Shown in pieces: positions 17,449 through 26,654 of a stretch of DNA of 64,000 nucleotides (its first letter is position 1; every line of letters begins with the position of its first letter). The DNA is from Indioceanicola profundi (GTDB lineage: Bacteria; Pseudomonadota; Alphaproteobacteria; Azospirillales; Azospirillaceae): NCBI RefSeq assembly GCF_003568845.1, contig NZ_CP030126.1, positions 406,001 through 470,000 on the forward strand. The letters run 5' to 3'. Made by a program: the position numbers and the translations under genes. The notes beneath the pieces were generated by a model. The model was not told the origin of the DNA and did not search any database. It worked only from the letters and a program-made list of their open reading frames with translations.

Positions 17449-18477
17449 TCAGTGCCCGTATCCCTCGCCTTCCTGGAGCTTGCCGCGGAACACCCAGTAG
17501 GTGAAGGCGGTGTAGGCGAGGATGGTCGGGATCAGGAAGGCCAGGCCGATCAACAGGAAAATCTGGCTCTCCGGCGGGCTGGCAGCGTCCCAGATGGTGA
17601 TATTGGGCGGGATCACATAGGGCCAGAGGCTGATCGCCAGACCGGCGAAGGCCAGAACGAAGATCACCAGCGCAAGTACGAAGGGCACCACATCCCGGCC
17701 GCCCCGGATTGCCGTCCACATCCAAGCGGAAACCAGCAGCGTAGTCACCGGCAGCGGTGCCAGATAGATGATGTTGGGGAAGGTGAACCAGCGTGCCCGC
17801 ACCACCTCGTTCCAGGCCGGGGTGATCAGGCTGACCAGGGCGAAGAAGACCAGCACCCCCAGCAGAAGCTTCGGGGCCAGGCTGCGGCACCAGTCCTGCA
17901 GCGCCCCATGCGTCCGCCAGATCAGCCAAGTGGCGCCCAGCAGCGCGTAGCCCGTGACGATGGCGAAACCGCACAGGATGCCGAACGGGCTGAACCAGTC
18001 CCAGATGGAGCCGGAGAAGTCGCGGCCCGTCACCTCGAACCCGTCGATGAAGGCCCCCAGGATCAGGCCCTGGGAGAAGCTGGCGAAGAAGGAGCCGATA
18101 AAGAAGCTGGAGGTCCAGAGATACTTGCTGGAATGCGCCTTGAACCTGAATTCGAAAGCGACTCCTCTGAATATCAATGCGATCAGCATTAATAAGATCG
18201 GCATGTAGAGCGCCGGCAGCAAGATCGAATAGGCTAGGGGGAACGCCGCGAACAGCCCCGCCCCGCCCAGGATCAGCCAGGTCTCGTTCGCGTCCCAGAT
18301 CGGGGCGACGGTGTTCATCATCAGGTCGCGGTCCCTTTCCCCGCCGGGCGCAAAGGGGAACAGGATGCCGACGCCGAGGTCGAAGCCGTCCATGAAGACG
18401 TACATGAACACCGCGAAGGCGACGATGCCCGCCCAGATCAGTGTCAGGTCGACGGAAATACCGGTTTCCGGTTGCAT
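17449..18477 (-). CDS. cydB: Cytochrome bd-type quinol oxidase subunit II
   Basis: Membrane subunit of the bd oxidase that pairs with CydA to reduce oxygen to water. The 342-residue protein has about eight hydrophobic segments and the opening signature FMYVFMDGFDLGVGILFPFAPG, followed by DANETWLILGG. It begins 12 bases after the cydA stop, so the two form an operon. The usual small CydX/CydY subunit is not evident in the 22 bases left before the convergent antiporter gene. Confidence 0.93.
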   Translation of the reverse strand: MQPETGISVDLTLIWAGIVAFAVFMYVFMDGFDLGVGILFPFAPGGERDRDLMMNTVAPIWDANETWLILGGAGLFAAFPLAYSILLPALYMPILLMLIALIFRGVAFEFRFKAHSSKYLWTSSFFIGSFFASFSQGLILGAFIDGFEVTGRDFSGSIWDWFSPFGILCGFAIVTGYALLGATWLIWRTHGALQDWCRSLAPKLLLGVLVFFALVSLITPAWNEVVRARWFTFPNIIYLAPLPVTTLLVSAWMWTAIRGGRDVVPFVLALVIFVLAFAGLAISLWPYVIPPNITIWDAASPPESQIFLLIGLAFLIPTILAYTAFTYWVFRGKLQEGEGYGH

Positions 18478-18489
18478 TGGCGCTCTCCC

Positions 18490-19938
18490 TTATTCGGCCG
18501 GGGCGGGACGTGGGCCGGGGCCAGTCCTGCTGCCGTGGGTGTCCTCGGGGCCTTCCAGGGCTTCCTCCGCGGCGGAGAAGGGCCGCTTCGGCCGGTTCGC
18601 ACTCCTGTCCGGCGGCGGCACATGCGCTTCCGGCCCACGCTCGAAGATGCGCATCAGGTAGTAGATGCCGGCCGAGAACACGATGCAGTAGGTCAGGAAG
18701 AAGATGATCAGGCTGGTCAGCACGCCGGCGCCGGTGATGGCGGGGCTGACGCTGTCGGCCGTGCGCAGGATGCCGTAGACGGTCCAGGGCTGCCGGCCCA
18801 CCTCCGTCGTGACCCAGCCGAACAGGATCGCGGCGAAGCCGATCGGCGTGCAGAACTGCAGGATGCGCAGATACCAGCGGGTCGTGTAGTGCTTGCGCCG
18901 CCACATCAGGAACACGCCGGTCACGGCCACGGCCAGCATCAGCATGCCCAGCCCCACCATGATGCGGAAGGACCAGAACACGATCCAGACCGGCGGCCTG
19001 TCCTCCGGCGCCACCTCCTTCAGCCCCTTGATCACCCCGTCCCATTCATGGGTCAGGATCAGGCTGCCCAGCTTGGGGATGGAGATTTCCCAGTGGTTCA
19101 TCTCCGCCTGCTGGTCGGGGATGGCGAAGAGGATCAGCGGCGCTCCGGCGTGCGTTTCCCAGTGCCCCTCGATGGCGGCGAGCTTGGTGGGCTGGTGCTC
19201 CAGCGTGTTCAGACCGGTCAGGTCGCCGACGAAGATCTGCACCGGGGCCAGCACCGCGATCAGCCCCAGCGACATGTTCAGCCCGATGCGGGCGTAGATT
19301 TCATGCCGGTTGTTCAGCAGATGCCAGGCGCTGACGCCCGCGATGACGAAGCTGGTCGTCAGGAAGCAGGCGATCACCATGTGGAAGTAGCGGTAGGGGA
19401 AGCTGGGATTGAAGACGATGTCCCACCAGCTCTTCGGATAGAGCAGCCCGTCCTCCCGGATTTCATACCCGGCCGGCGTCTGCATGAAGCTGTTGGCCGA
19501 CAGGATCCAGAAGGCGGAGATCAGCGTGCCCAGCGCCACCATGCAGGTGGCGAAGAAATGCAGCCAGGGCGGCACCCGGTCGCGCCCGAACAGCATCACG
19601 CCGAGGAACGTGGCCTCCAGGAAGAAGGCGGTCACCACCTCGTACTGGATCAGCGGCCCCAGGATATAGCCGCCGACATCGGAATAGCGGCTCCAGTTCG
19701 TGCCGAACTGGTAGGACATGACGATGCCGGACACGACACCCATGCCGAAGCTGACGGCGAACACCTTGGTCCAGAAACTGGACAGCCGTTTGTAGAGATC
19801 GTTCTTGGTCCACAGCCAGCGGCCCTCCAGCACGGCGATCCAACTCGCCAGGCCGATGGTGAATGCCGGAAACAGGATGTGGAAACTGATGGTAAAGGCG
19901 AACTGGATACGGGCAAGGAGCAGGGCATCAAGTTCCAT
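18490..19938 (-). CDS. cydA: Cytochrome bd-type quinol oxidase subunit I, short Q-loop (CioA-like)
   Basis: Carries the haems b558, b595 and d of the terminal quinol oxidase. The 482-residue protein shows His20 in FTISFHILFP (haem b595 ligand region), the quinol-binding stretch GLNTLEHQPTKLAAIEGHWET, and the GRQPW motif with VGRQPWTVYG. The loop after it is short, as in the cyanide-insensitive CioA group. GGAGGT 7 bases upstream sets the start at 19938. The last 45 residues are a hydrophilic, Pro-rich tail. With cydB it gives the cell a low-oxygen or cyanide-tolerant respiratory branch. Confidence 0.9.
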   Translation of the reverse strand: MELDALLLARIQFAFTISFHILFPAFTIGLASWIAVLEGRWLWTKNDLYKRLSSFWTKVFAVSFGMGVVSGIVMSYQFGTNWSRYSDVGGYILGPLIQYEVVTAFFLEATFLGVMLFGRDRVPPWLHFFATCMVALGTLISAFWILSANSFMQTPAGYEIREDGLLYPKSWWDIVFNPSFPYRYFHMVIACFLTTSFVIAGVSAWHLLNNRHEIYARIGLNMSLGLIAVLAPVQIFVGDLTGLNTLEHQPTKLAAIEGHWETHAGAPLILFAIPDQQAEMNHWEISIPKLGSLILTHEWDGVIKGLKEVAPEDRPPVWIVFWSFRIMVGLGMLMLAVAVTGVFLMWRRKHYTTRWYLRILQFCTPIGFAAILFGWVTTEVGRQPWTVYGILRTADSVSPAITGAGVLTSLIIFFLTYCIVFSAGIYYLMRIFERGPEAHVPPPDRSANRPKRPFSAAEEALEGPEDTHGSRTGPGPRPAPAE

Positions 19939-20140
19939 GCGCGCGACCTCCGGCATCACGGCGGGGCTGCGGCCGCCGGGCGAGGATTGGACTCCCGCAG
20001 GCCGCCGCCGTTAGTACAGTCGGGGCGGGCGCCCCGAGGGTGCGGATACGGAACCGCCGTAGACGGACTCCGATCCAGACCCGTGCTGCCAACCAACGAT
20101 CACGTGGAATAATCTCGAACGGAATTGTGGGATGGTGCGA

Positions 20141-20404
20141 ATGACGCAGCCGGACGGCCCTGGAGAAGGGCACGAGGTGGATGAGGCGGCGGACCGGGAG
20201 ACGGCGGCGCGGCGGCGGCGCGGCGCGCTGTTGAATCATTTCATCGCCTATTTCGCGGCGATGATCGTCCTGATCCCGGTGAATTTCCTGACCACGCCAG
20301 GCTATGCCTGGTTCGTGTTCCCGCTGGTCCTCTGGGGGGCTCCGCTGGCCATCCACACGGCCTTTGCGATGGGGCTGTTCGATGGCTGGCGGCGTGGCGG
20401 CTGA
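20141..20404 (+). CDS. Small 2TM-domain membrane protein
   Basis: An 87-residue protein with a charged N-terminus (RETAARRRRGALL) and two membrane segments, about FIAYFAAMIVLIPVNFL and YAWFVFPLVLWGAPLAIHTAFAMG. The sequence fits the 2TM domain family, whose role is unknown. I start at 20141, with GGGA 8 bases upstream; an ATG three codons earlier is also possible. It is divergent from cydAB and converges on the nucleotidyltransferase gene. Confidence 0.65.
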   Translation: MTQPDGPGEGHEVDEAADRETAARRRRGALLNHFIAYFAAMIVLIPVNFLTTPGYAWFVFPLVLWGAPLAIHTAFAMGLFDGWRRGG

Positions 20405-20414
20405 GGCTGGCGGG

Positions 20415-21185
20415 TCAGTCCGCCGCCAGTTCCAGGATTTCCCGCCGGATGGCGTCGGGCACCGTGGCGTGCCGTTCCAGCCAGGACAGGATGGCACGGG
20501 CGGCGCGGGGACAGCCCGCCAAGCCCGCCGCCATGTCCGGAAGCAGAATGGCCAGATCGGGATGTCGCCGCTCCACCCGGCGCTCCGGATTGAAGGGATC
20601 GGTCCCTATGTCCGGAGCCGGCGGCAGAGTCTGCTCCGCCAGACGCAGCAGATTGTCCAGGGCGTGGACCTGGATCGAGCGCATTCCGGCCAGCCGCTCC
20701 CCCCGCCGCCAGCGGGCGAGGCCGATATAGAGGTTGGACAGGATTTCCCCGGCAAGCCAGTCCGGATCGGCGGGCTGGAAGCCGCCGACGCGGCGTGGTT
20801 CCGTCAGGGCCGCGTCGAAGCCGTCCGCCTGCCAGACGATGCGGCCGGGAGCGAAGGGAATGGCGGCCAGCTCACCCGGTTCGAACACGGCGAATTCCAG
20901 GAACACGCCATCCTCATACAGTGCCTTCCAGCCATCGACGGTGTTGCGGTAGCACCAGCCGATGGGGCCGGCGGCGCGCAGCCACCAGAGATCCTCGATG
21001 AAGGCGCGCTTCTCCCCCTCCCGCACGATGGCAAAGAAATCGAGATCGCTCCACCGGTCCAGGCGTGCGGTATCTGCGGCGGAGCCCAGGGCGAGCAGGG
21101 CAAGGGCGCGACCGCTGTCGCGCAGACTGTCCGCGATGGCCTCCAGCCGTCTGATGCGCAACTCGACCGGGTCAGTCATGGCCAT
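20415..21185 (-). CDS. Nucleotidyltransferase-fold protein (lincosamide-type NTase-like)
   Basis: A 256-residue protein with a pol-beta-type nucleotidyltransferase motif, GSAADTARLDRWSDLDFF: GS helix plus the DxD metal ligands near residues 47-49. A helical C-terminal half follows. The overall pattern recalls lincosamide or aminoglycoside nucleotidyltransferases, but housekeeping relatives are common, so a resistance role is only a guess. It starts 3 bases after the signal peptidase gene, so the two are co-transcribed. Confidence 0.65.
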   Translation of the reverse strand: MAMTDPVELRIRRLEAIADSLRDSGRALALLALGSAADTARLDRWSDLDFFAIVREGEKRAFIEDLWWLRAAGPIGWCYRNTVDGWKALYEDGVFLEFAVFEPGELAAIPFAPGRIVWQADGFDAALTEPRRVGGFQPADPDWLAGEILSNLYIGLARWRRGERLAGMRSIQVHALDNLLRLAEQTLPPAPDIGTDPFNPERRVERRHPDLAILLPDMAAGLAGCPRAARAILSWLERHATVPDAIRREILELAAD

Positions 21186-21188
21186 CGC

Positions 21189-21920
21189 TCAATCCGGTCG
21201 GCGGACAAGGCGGTCCGCCCAGAGGCCGCCGGGGCAGGCGAGGTCCGGTTCCTCCCGGCAGCCCTGCCAGGAAAAGGCGATCAGATCGGCGCGGCCCAGC
21301 AACCGCTCCATCGGCACGTAGCCGACATCGCGCAGGACGCGACTGTCGCCGGAATTGTCGCGGTTGTCGCCCAGCACGAAAAGGTGACCGGCGGGAACGG
21401 TATAAAGGGGCGTATTGTCGGCATGTTCATCGTCCGACAGCTCCAGAATCGGATGTTCCCGCCCCTCGGGCAGCCGCTCCAGATACTCCGTCACCTCGAC
21501 GATGTCGCCCGTATGTTCGCGGTAGCTGTAGCGGCCGGTCTCCCTCCGCTCTACCAGCGTGTCGTTGATGTAGAGGCGGCCGGCGCGCATCTGGACCCTT
21601 TCCCCAGGCAGGCCGATCACACGCTTCACAAGGTCGTAATCCCCGCGCGGGTGGCGAAAGACCACGATGTCGCCCCGCGCCGGCATGCTCTCCAGAAGAC
21701 GTCCGCTGCCTGTCGGCAGCTCGACGACTGGGGAGAATCGGCTGTAGCCGTAGGCGAACTTGGCGGCATAGAAGTGGTCGCCTACCCGCAGGGTCGGCAG
21801 CATGCTTTCCGACGGGACGTGGTAGGCGGCATAGGCCAGGGTGTTGAAGCCGAGATAGAGCAGCCCGGCGACAAGGATCGTGCCGCCCCAGTCCAGTACT
21901 TCACTCCGGATTCGCCGCAT
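21189..21920 (-). CDS. lepB: Signal peptidase I
   Basis: Inner membrane leader peptidase that cleaves Sec and Tat signal peptides in the periplasm. The 243-residue protein has one N-terminal membrane anchor (about 12-32), the catalytic serine in PSESMLPTL (Ser39), the catalytic lysine in DLVKRVIGLPGE (Lys99), and the box GDNRDNSGDSR. GGGAGG 8 bases upstream supports the start at 21920. It is not in the usual lepB-rnc-era setting, so it may be a second type I peptidase. Confidence 0.9.
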   Translation of the reverse strand: MRRIRSEVLDWGGTILVAGLLYLGFNTLAYAAYHVPSESMLPTLRVGDHFYAAKFAYGYSRFSPVVELPTGSGRLLESMPARGDIVVFRHPRGDYDLVKRVIGLPGERVQMRAGRLYINDTLVERRETGRYSYREHTGDIVEVTEYLERLPEGREHPILELSDDEHADNTPLYTVPAGHLFVLGDNRDNSGDSRVLRDVGYVPMERLLGRADLIAFSWQGCREEPDLACPGGLWADRLVRRPD

Positions 21921-22034
21921 CGCTGTCGCCTCCCGCCTGGTCTTGCCGAAAGCATCCGCCGCTGCCTGTGGCCGGTCAAGGTCCACTCCGACGGGCGGAT
22001 ATGCGGCCATCCGGCGGATCATCCGGGGCCGACA

Positions 22035-22063
22035 TTGACAATGGCGCGCGAATTGGGTGCATT
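22035..22063 (+). promoter_or_regulatory. Candidate promoter of the carboxylase alpha gene
   Basis: TTGACA (22035-22040) is a perfect -35 box; TGCATT (22058-22063), 17 bases on, is a weak -10. It lies about 67 bases before the pccA start in the divergent gap with lepB. Only the -35 box is strong evidence. Confidence 0.4.
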
Positions 22064-22129
22064 TCCGGCAGCCCACGGTACGGGGCCACGCCAACGGCGG
22101 TCATAGAACAAGAAGGGGCGGAGCCGGCC

Positions 22130-24130
22130 ATGTTTTCCAAGATCCTGATCGCCAACCGTGGGGAGATCGCGTGCCGCGTGATCAAGACGGCGCGGCGGAT
22201 GGGCATCAAGACGGTCGCGGTCTATTCCGAGGCCGATGCCGGCGCGCTGCATGTGCAGATGGCGGACGAGGCGGTGGCGATCGGCCCGGCCCCGAGCGCA
22301 CAGAGCTATCTTGTCGTGGACCGGATCGTGCAGGCCTGCCTGGATACCGGCGCGGAGGCTGTCCATCCCGGCTACGGCTTCCTGTCCGAACGGGCGGAGT
22401 TCTGCGAGAAGCTGAAGGCCCATGGCATCGCCTTCATCGGCCCGGACGTCCATGCCATCGGGGCCATGGGCGACAAGATCGAATCGAAGAAGCTGGCCCG
22501 CGAGGCCGGGGTCAGCACCGTTCCGGGCTATCTGGGCGTCATCAAGGACGATGCGGAGGCGGTCCGGATCGCCCGCGACATCGGCTATCCCGTGATGATC
22601 AAGGCTTCGGCCGGCGGCGGCGGCAAGGGCATGCGCGTGGCCTGGAACGATGCGGAGGCCAAGGACGGCTTCCGCAGCGCCACCAACGAGGCCCGCAGCA
22701 GCTTCGCCGACGACCGCGTCTTCATCGAGAAGTACATCACCGAGCCGCGCCACATCGAAATCCAGGTGCTGGCCGACGCGCACGGGGACTGCATCTATCT
22801 GGGTGAGCGTGAATGCTCCATCCAGCGCCGTCACCAGAAGGTGATCGAGGAGGCGCCCAGCCCCTTCCTGGACGAGGCGACCCGCCGGGCGATGGGCGAG
22901 CAGGCCGTGGCGCTTGCCAAGGCGGTTCAGTACCGCAGCGCCGGCACGGTGGAGTTCATCGTCGACAAGGACCGGAACTTCTATTTCCTGGAGATGAACA
23001 CCCGCCTGCAGGTGGAGCATCCGGTGACGGAGATGGTCACCGGGCTGGATCTGGTGGAGCTGATGATCCGCGTGGCGGCGGGTGAGAAGCTGCCCATCGG
23101 CCAGGACGATGTGAAGCTCAACGGCTGGTCCATCGAGTCCCGCGTCTATGCCGAGGACCCGACTCGCAACTTCCTGCCCGCCATCGGCCGCGTCACCCGC
23201 TACCGCCCTCCGGCGGAAGGCGAGCGAGCGGGCGGCACCATCGTGCGCGTGGATACCGGCGTCTATGAGGGCGGCGAAATCTCCATGTACTACGACCCCA
23301 TGATCGCGAAGCTGATCACCTGGGGTCCCGACCGCGCCACGGCGGTGCAGGCCATGGGGGAGGCGCTGGACGCCTTCCAGATCCGTGGCGTCGGCCACAA
23401 TATCAGCTTCCTGAACGCCATCATGGAGAAGGGGCGCTTCCGGGAAGGCCGGCTGACCACCAACTTCATCGCCGAGGAGTTCCCGGAGGGATTCCACGGG
23501 CTGGCGCTGGAGGATGAGGCGCTGGGCCGTCTGCTGGCCGTGGCGCTGGCCTGCCACCGCCGCATGGCGGAACGGGACGGGCTGGTCAGCGGGCAGGTGC
23601 CGGGCCACGCCCGCCGCACCGCCGACCAGTGGGTGGCGCGGGTCGACCGCACCAACCACCCGGCCACGGTGCGGCCGGTGGATGGCGGTGCGGAGGTGGC
23701 CCTGGGCGAAACCGTGCTGCCGGTGCGCACGGGCTGGGAAATCGGCGACACGCTGTGGACCGGAACCGTGGGCGGCGAGCCCATGACGGTGCAGGTGGAG
23801 CGCCGTGGCGTGCGCTGGGCGCTGTTCCATGCCGGCTCGGAACTCACCATCGAGGTGCTGACGCCCAAGGCGGCGGCGCTGGCGGAGCTGATGCCGGTCA
23901 AGCTGCCGCCGGACATGTCGAAGTTCCTGCTCTCCCCCATGCCGGGGCTGCTGGTCAGCGTGGCCGTGGCGGAAGGAGAGGAGGTCAAGGCCGGGCAGGA
24001 GCTGGCCGTGGTCGAGGCCATGAAGATGGAGAACATCCTGCGCGCGGAGAGTGACGGCGTGGTCAAGAAGGTCCATGCCGAGAAGGGAGCCTCCCTCGCC
24101 GTCGATGAGAAGATCATCGAGTTCGAGTGA
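22130..24130 (+). CDS. pccA: Acyl-CoA carboxylase alpha subunit, probably propionyl-CoA carboxylase
   Basis: Biotin carboxylase plus biotin carrier protein in one chain, 666 residues. It carboxylates biotin with ATP and bicarbonate for the PccB subunit. Visible parts are the start MFSKILIANRGEIACRVI, the ATP-grasp KASAGGGGKGMRV, the catalytic MNTRLQVEHPVTE, and the biotinylation site EAMKMEN (Lys632). The partner pccB lies about 7 kb upstream on the same strand. A second, different alpha chain in this window (56601-58610) fits methylcrotonyl-CoA, which supports propionyl-CoA for this one. Assignment between acyl-CoA substrates is by inference. Confidence 0.82.
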   Translation: MFSKILIANRGEIACRVIKTARRMGIKTVAVYSEADAGALHVQMADEAVAIGPAPSAQSYLVVDRIVQACLDTGAEAVHPGYGFLSERAEFCEKLKAHGIAFIGPDVHAIGAMGDKIESKKLAREAGVSTVPGYLGVIKDDAEAVRIARDIGYPVMIKASAGGGGKGMRVAWNDAEAKDGFRSATNEARSSFADDRVFIEKYITEPRHIEIQVLADAHGDCIYLGERECSIQRRHQKVIEEAPSPFLDEATRRAMGEQAVALAKAVQYRSAGTVEFIVDKDRNFYFLEMNTRLQVEHPVTEMVTGLDLVELMIRVAAGEKLPIGQDDVKLNGWSIESRVYAEDPTRNFLPAIGRVTRYRPPAEGERAGGTIVRVDTGVYEGGEISMYYDPMIAKLITWGPDRATAVQAMGEALDAFQIRGVGHNISFLNAIMEKGRFREGRLTTNFIAEEFPEGFHGLALEDEALGRLLAVALACHRRMAERDGLVSGQVPGHARRTADQWVARVDRTNHPATVRPVDGGAEVALGETVLPVRTGWEIGDTLWTGTVGGEPMTVQVERRGVRWALFHAGSELTIEVLTPKAAALAELMPVKLPPDMSKFLLSPMPGLLVSVAVAEGEEVKAGQELAVVEAMKMENILRAESDGVVKKVHAEKGASLAVDEKIIEFE

Positions 24131-24245
24131 GCAGCCGCCGCGTAATAGGGAAGGGGGCCTTGACCGGATGGCCCGCCGGAAAACTTGATAGGAAGCGTGC
24201 GGGCGTTCCAGGAAATGCCCGCGAATGCCAGACCAGAGGGTGCCT

Positions 24246-24524
24246 ATGACCGCCGAGCGCCGTGCCGTCCAAGTCGTCATCTCCGGCCGGGTCCAAGGGG
24301 TCGGCTACCGGGCCTGGACCGTCGAGCAGGCCGGGCTCCGCGAGCTGGCCGGCTGGGTGCGCAACCAGCCGGACGGCACCGTCGAGGCGGTGTTCGCCGG
24401 TGATGCGCTGGACGTGGATGCCATGCTGGACAGTTGCTGGAAGGGCCCGGCCGGCGCCCTGGTCACCGACATCAAGGTGGCGGAGACCGAAGAGCCCGGC
24501 CTGACCGGCTTCAGCCAGCGTTAG
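24246..24524 (+). CDS. acyP: Acylphosphatase
   Basis: Small cytosolic enzyme that hydrolyses acyl phosphates. The 92-residue protein has the signature VISGRVQGVGYRAWT with the catalytic arginine, and WVRNQPDGTVEA with the catalytic asparagine. I prefer the ATG at 24246, 5 bases after AGAGGG; an in-frame ATG lies seven codons earlier. It follows the carboxylase alpha gene by about 115 bases. Confidence 0.9.
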   Translation: MTAERRAVQVVISGRVQGVGYRAWTVEQAGLRELAGWVRNQPDGTVEAVFAGDALDVDAMLDSCWKGPAGALVTDIKVAETEEPGLTGFSQR

Positions 24525-24543
24525 CCGCGCCGCTTCCGGGCAC

Positions 24544-25110
24544 TCAGTGCACCGTATCGCTCTGCGGCAGGATCAGCAGGGCCCGCGGTGCGCGCCGCGG
24601 GGCGGCGGTACCGCCCGCCGGCGGCAAACGCAGATTCGCTTCCAGCAAGGCGGCGCCCAGCATGCGGAATACCGGTGCGGCCACCTGCACCGCGCCTGGA
24701 ACCAGCACCTCCCGCGCCAGGAACATGGTGGAGGCGTCGTCGCCCGCCTGGCCCAGCGCCGCGAGGCGGAGCAGCAGCCGCTCATCGTCCGACACGGCCG
24801 GGCAGCGGGGGCACTTCACCTCCATCGGGCGGCAGGCACCCTCGGTCAGGAAGATCATCACAGCCTCCAGCGGTTCGGCCGCCGCCTCCGCCATGCCTTC
24901 GGCGAAGGTGCGGCGGATGCAGCCCATGACCGGCACGCCTAGCCGCAGGCCGCCGACATAGGTGCGCATCCCCCAGAGCAGCAGCCGCTCCGCCGGCGTG
25001 AGATAGGCAGCCTGCCGGCGACACTCGCCGCCGTGCTCCTGTTCCGCGCCGCCGCCGGCCTCCCGCTCGGCATCCGCCCCATGCCCCTGCGTTCGCTGGT
25101 CCCGCCGCAT
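24544..25110 (-). CDS. Uncharacterised protein with a CxxC motif, behind a Fur-box-like site
   Basis: A 188-residue protein of no family known to me. The N-terminal 35 residues are charged and low in complexity. The core starts LTPAERLLLWGMRTYVGGLRLG and has cysteines at 64, 93, 100 and 103, the last two as KCPRCP; together they could bind a metal or Fe-S cluster. AGGAGGAAA sits 8 bases before the start at 25110. A near-perfect Fur-type 19-bp dyad lies 45 bases upstream, so iron-dependent control is likely. It is convergent with acylphosphatase and divergent from mscL. Confidence 0.6.
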   Translation of the reverse strand: MRRDQRTQGHGADAEREAGGGAEQEHGGECRRQAAYLTPAERLLLWGMRTYVGGLRLGVPVMGCIRRTFAEGMAEAAAEPLEAVMIFLTEGACRPMEVKCPRCPAVSDDERLLLRLAALGQAGDDASTMFLAREVLVPGAVQVAAPVFRMLGAALLEANLRLPPAGGTAAPRRAPRALLILPQSDTVH

Positions 25111-25155
25111 CGCCGTTTCCTCCTGTTGGTGGCGCAACTCGGGAACGCTAGCGCT

Positions 25156-25174
25156 AATGCGAATGACTCGCAAT
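25156..25174. promoter_or_regulatory. Fur-box-like 19-bp dyad
   Basis: AATGCGAATGACTCGCAAT has the inverted arms TGCGA and TCGCA around ATGAC and matches the general pattern of proteobacterial Fur sites (interrupted GCGAAT repeats). It lies 45 bases before the unknown minus-strand Cys protein and 121 bases before mscL, so the former is the likely target. Confidence 0.6.
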
Positions 25175-25295
25175 AGCAGTCGTCGCGGATTTGGTGCGGG
25201 CGGGCTGTTTTCATCCTGCGCATCCGGGTTATGTATGGCGCGACCGATATGGTGGCGTCGGAGACTGTCCGGCGGCCGGACTTTGGAGCGGATGG

Positions 25296-25721
25296 ATGCT
25301 GCAGGAATTCAAGAAATTCGTCAGCCGGGGCAATGTGATCGATCTCGCCGTCGGCATCATCGTCGGCGCGGCCTTCACAGGTATCGTGAACTCGCTGGTC
25401 AACGACATCCTGATGCCGCCGCTGGGGCTGGTCACCGGCGGGCTGGACTTCACGAATTACTTCGTGGCGCTGGGCCCCGGCGATTATCTCACCCTGGAAG
25501 AGGCGAAGAAGGCCGGGGTCGCGACGATCAATTACGGCCTGTTCCTGAATGCGGTGATCAAGTTCCTGATCGTCTCCTTCGCCATCTTCATCCTGGTGAA
25601 GCAGGTGAACCGGTTCCGGGCGAAGGAGGATGCGGCTCCGACCCCGCCATCCAAGCAGGAGGTGCTGCTGGCGGAAATCCGGGATGTCCTGAAGGAGGGC
25701 GTCCGCCGCCCGGCGGAGTAG
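25296..25721 (+). CDS. mscL: Large-conductance mechanosensitive channel MscL
   Basis: Pentameric inner membrane safety valve that opens under hypo-osmotic shock. The 141-residue protein begins [44 protein letters not shown], the conserved amphipathic helix and first membrane segment. A periplasmic loop, the second membrane segment (about [14 protein letters not shown]) and a cytosolic helix follow. GGAG 7 bases upstream sets the start. It fits the osmotic/ion theme of the three antiporters in the window. Confidence 0.95.
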   Translation: MLQEFKKFVSRGNVIDLAVGIIVGAAFTGIVNSLVNDILMPPLGLVTGGLDFTNYFVALGPGDYLTLEEAKKAGVATINYGLFLNAVIKFLIVSFAIFILVKQVNRFRAKEDAAPTPPSKQEVLLAEIRDVLKEGVRRPAE

Positions 25722-25761
25722 GGGCGCATGCCGGCTTCCGGTCGATCCGACCGGACCCTCT

Positions 25762-25971
25762 TCAGCGCCGCCCCTCCATCAGGTCCTGGATGCGCGAGAG
25801 GTGGGCGCAGATGCGGCCCAGCGCCAGCAGGATCACTCCCAGCAGCAGCGCGATCAGGCCGGGGCCGTAACTCTCCGCCGTGGGGGCGGTGAGGATGAAC
25901 AGGCTGATGACGACGGTGATGCCGCCAACGATGTAGAGCACCAGGGCGGTGATGGAGCGGCGGTCCTGCAT
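25762..25971 (-). CDS. Small two-helix membrane protein, unknown
   Basis: A 69-residue protein with two strongly hydrophobic segments (about ALVLYIVGGITVVISLFIL and GLIALLLGVILLALGRI) and a charged C-terminus. The start at 25971 lies 11 bases after the lipB stop, so it is probably the second gene of a lipB transcript. No family recognised. Confidence 0.6.
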   Translation of the reverse strand: MQDRRSITALVLYIVGGITVVISLFILTAPTAESYGPGLIALLLGVILLALGRICAHLSRIQDLMEGRR

Positions 25972-25982
25972 CCGGGCGGCTC

Positions 25983-26654
25983 TCAGGCGCAGGCGGGGCG
26001 CAGGGCGGCGTCCTCCAGGAACACCTCCCGGAACGCCTCCTTCATCGCGGCATCCACCTCCGCCATGGTGACGATGTTGCCGAGCGCTGCCAGCGAGGTG
26101 ACGCCATGCTCCCGGATGCCGCAGGGGACGATGCCGCCGAAATGGTCCAGGTCCGGCTCCACATTCAGGGACACGCCATGGAAGCTGACGCCGCGGCGCA
26201 CCCGGACGCCGATAGCGGCGATCTTGTTCTCCACGCCAGGCTGGCCATGGGCGGCCATGTCCACCCAGACGCCGACGCGGCCGCACCGCCGCTCCCCCTT
26301 CACCGCGAACTGGGCCAGGGTGCGGATGAGCCATTCCTCCAGCCGCCAGACGAAATCGTGCAGGTCGCCGCCGCGGGCCTGCACGTCCAGCATCACATAG
26401 CCGATGCGCTGGCCGGGACCGTGATAGGTGTACTGCCCGCCGCGGCCGGCCTGGAACACGGGAAAGCGCTGCGGCGTCAGGAGGTCGCCGTCCTTGGCGC
26501 TGGTGCCGGCGGTGTAGAGCGGCGGATGCTCCAGCAGCCAGATGGTTTCCGGGGCCGCGCCGGCGCGGATGTCCGCCACCCTGTTCTCCATGAAGGACAG
26601 GGCCTCCGGATACTCCACCAGCCGTTCGCTGATCCGCCACTCGATGGACGACAT
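25983..26654 (-). CDS. lipB: Octanoyltransferase LipB
   Basis: Moves octanoyl from acyl carrier protein to lipoyl domains, the first step of lipoate synthesis. The 223-residue protein has [19 protein letters not shown], the catalytic lysine in [11 protein letters not shown] (Lys144) and the acyl-thioester cysteine in [13 protein letters not shown] (Cys178). The ATG at 26654 ([10 protein letters not shown]) fits the family's N-terminus. lipA is not nearby. It is divergent from tRNA-Leu. Confidence 0.93.
   Translation of the reverse strand: MSSIEWRISERLVEYPEALSFMENRVADIRAGAAPETIWLLEHPPLYTAGTSAKDGDLLTPQRFPVFQAGRGGQYTYHGPGQRIGYVMLDVQARGGDLHDFVWRLEEWLIRTLAQFAVKGERRCGRVGVWVDMAAHGQPGVENKIAAIGVRVRRGVSFHGVSLNVEPDLDHFGGIVPCGIREHGVTSLAALGNIVTMAEVDAAMKEAFREVFLEDAALRPACA

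Noticed and set aside
17120..19045. 641-codon minus-strand frame across the nhaP2-like gene end and cydB
   Set aside because: It runs antisense to the antiporter and out of frame with cydB and cydA, which are both well supported.
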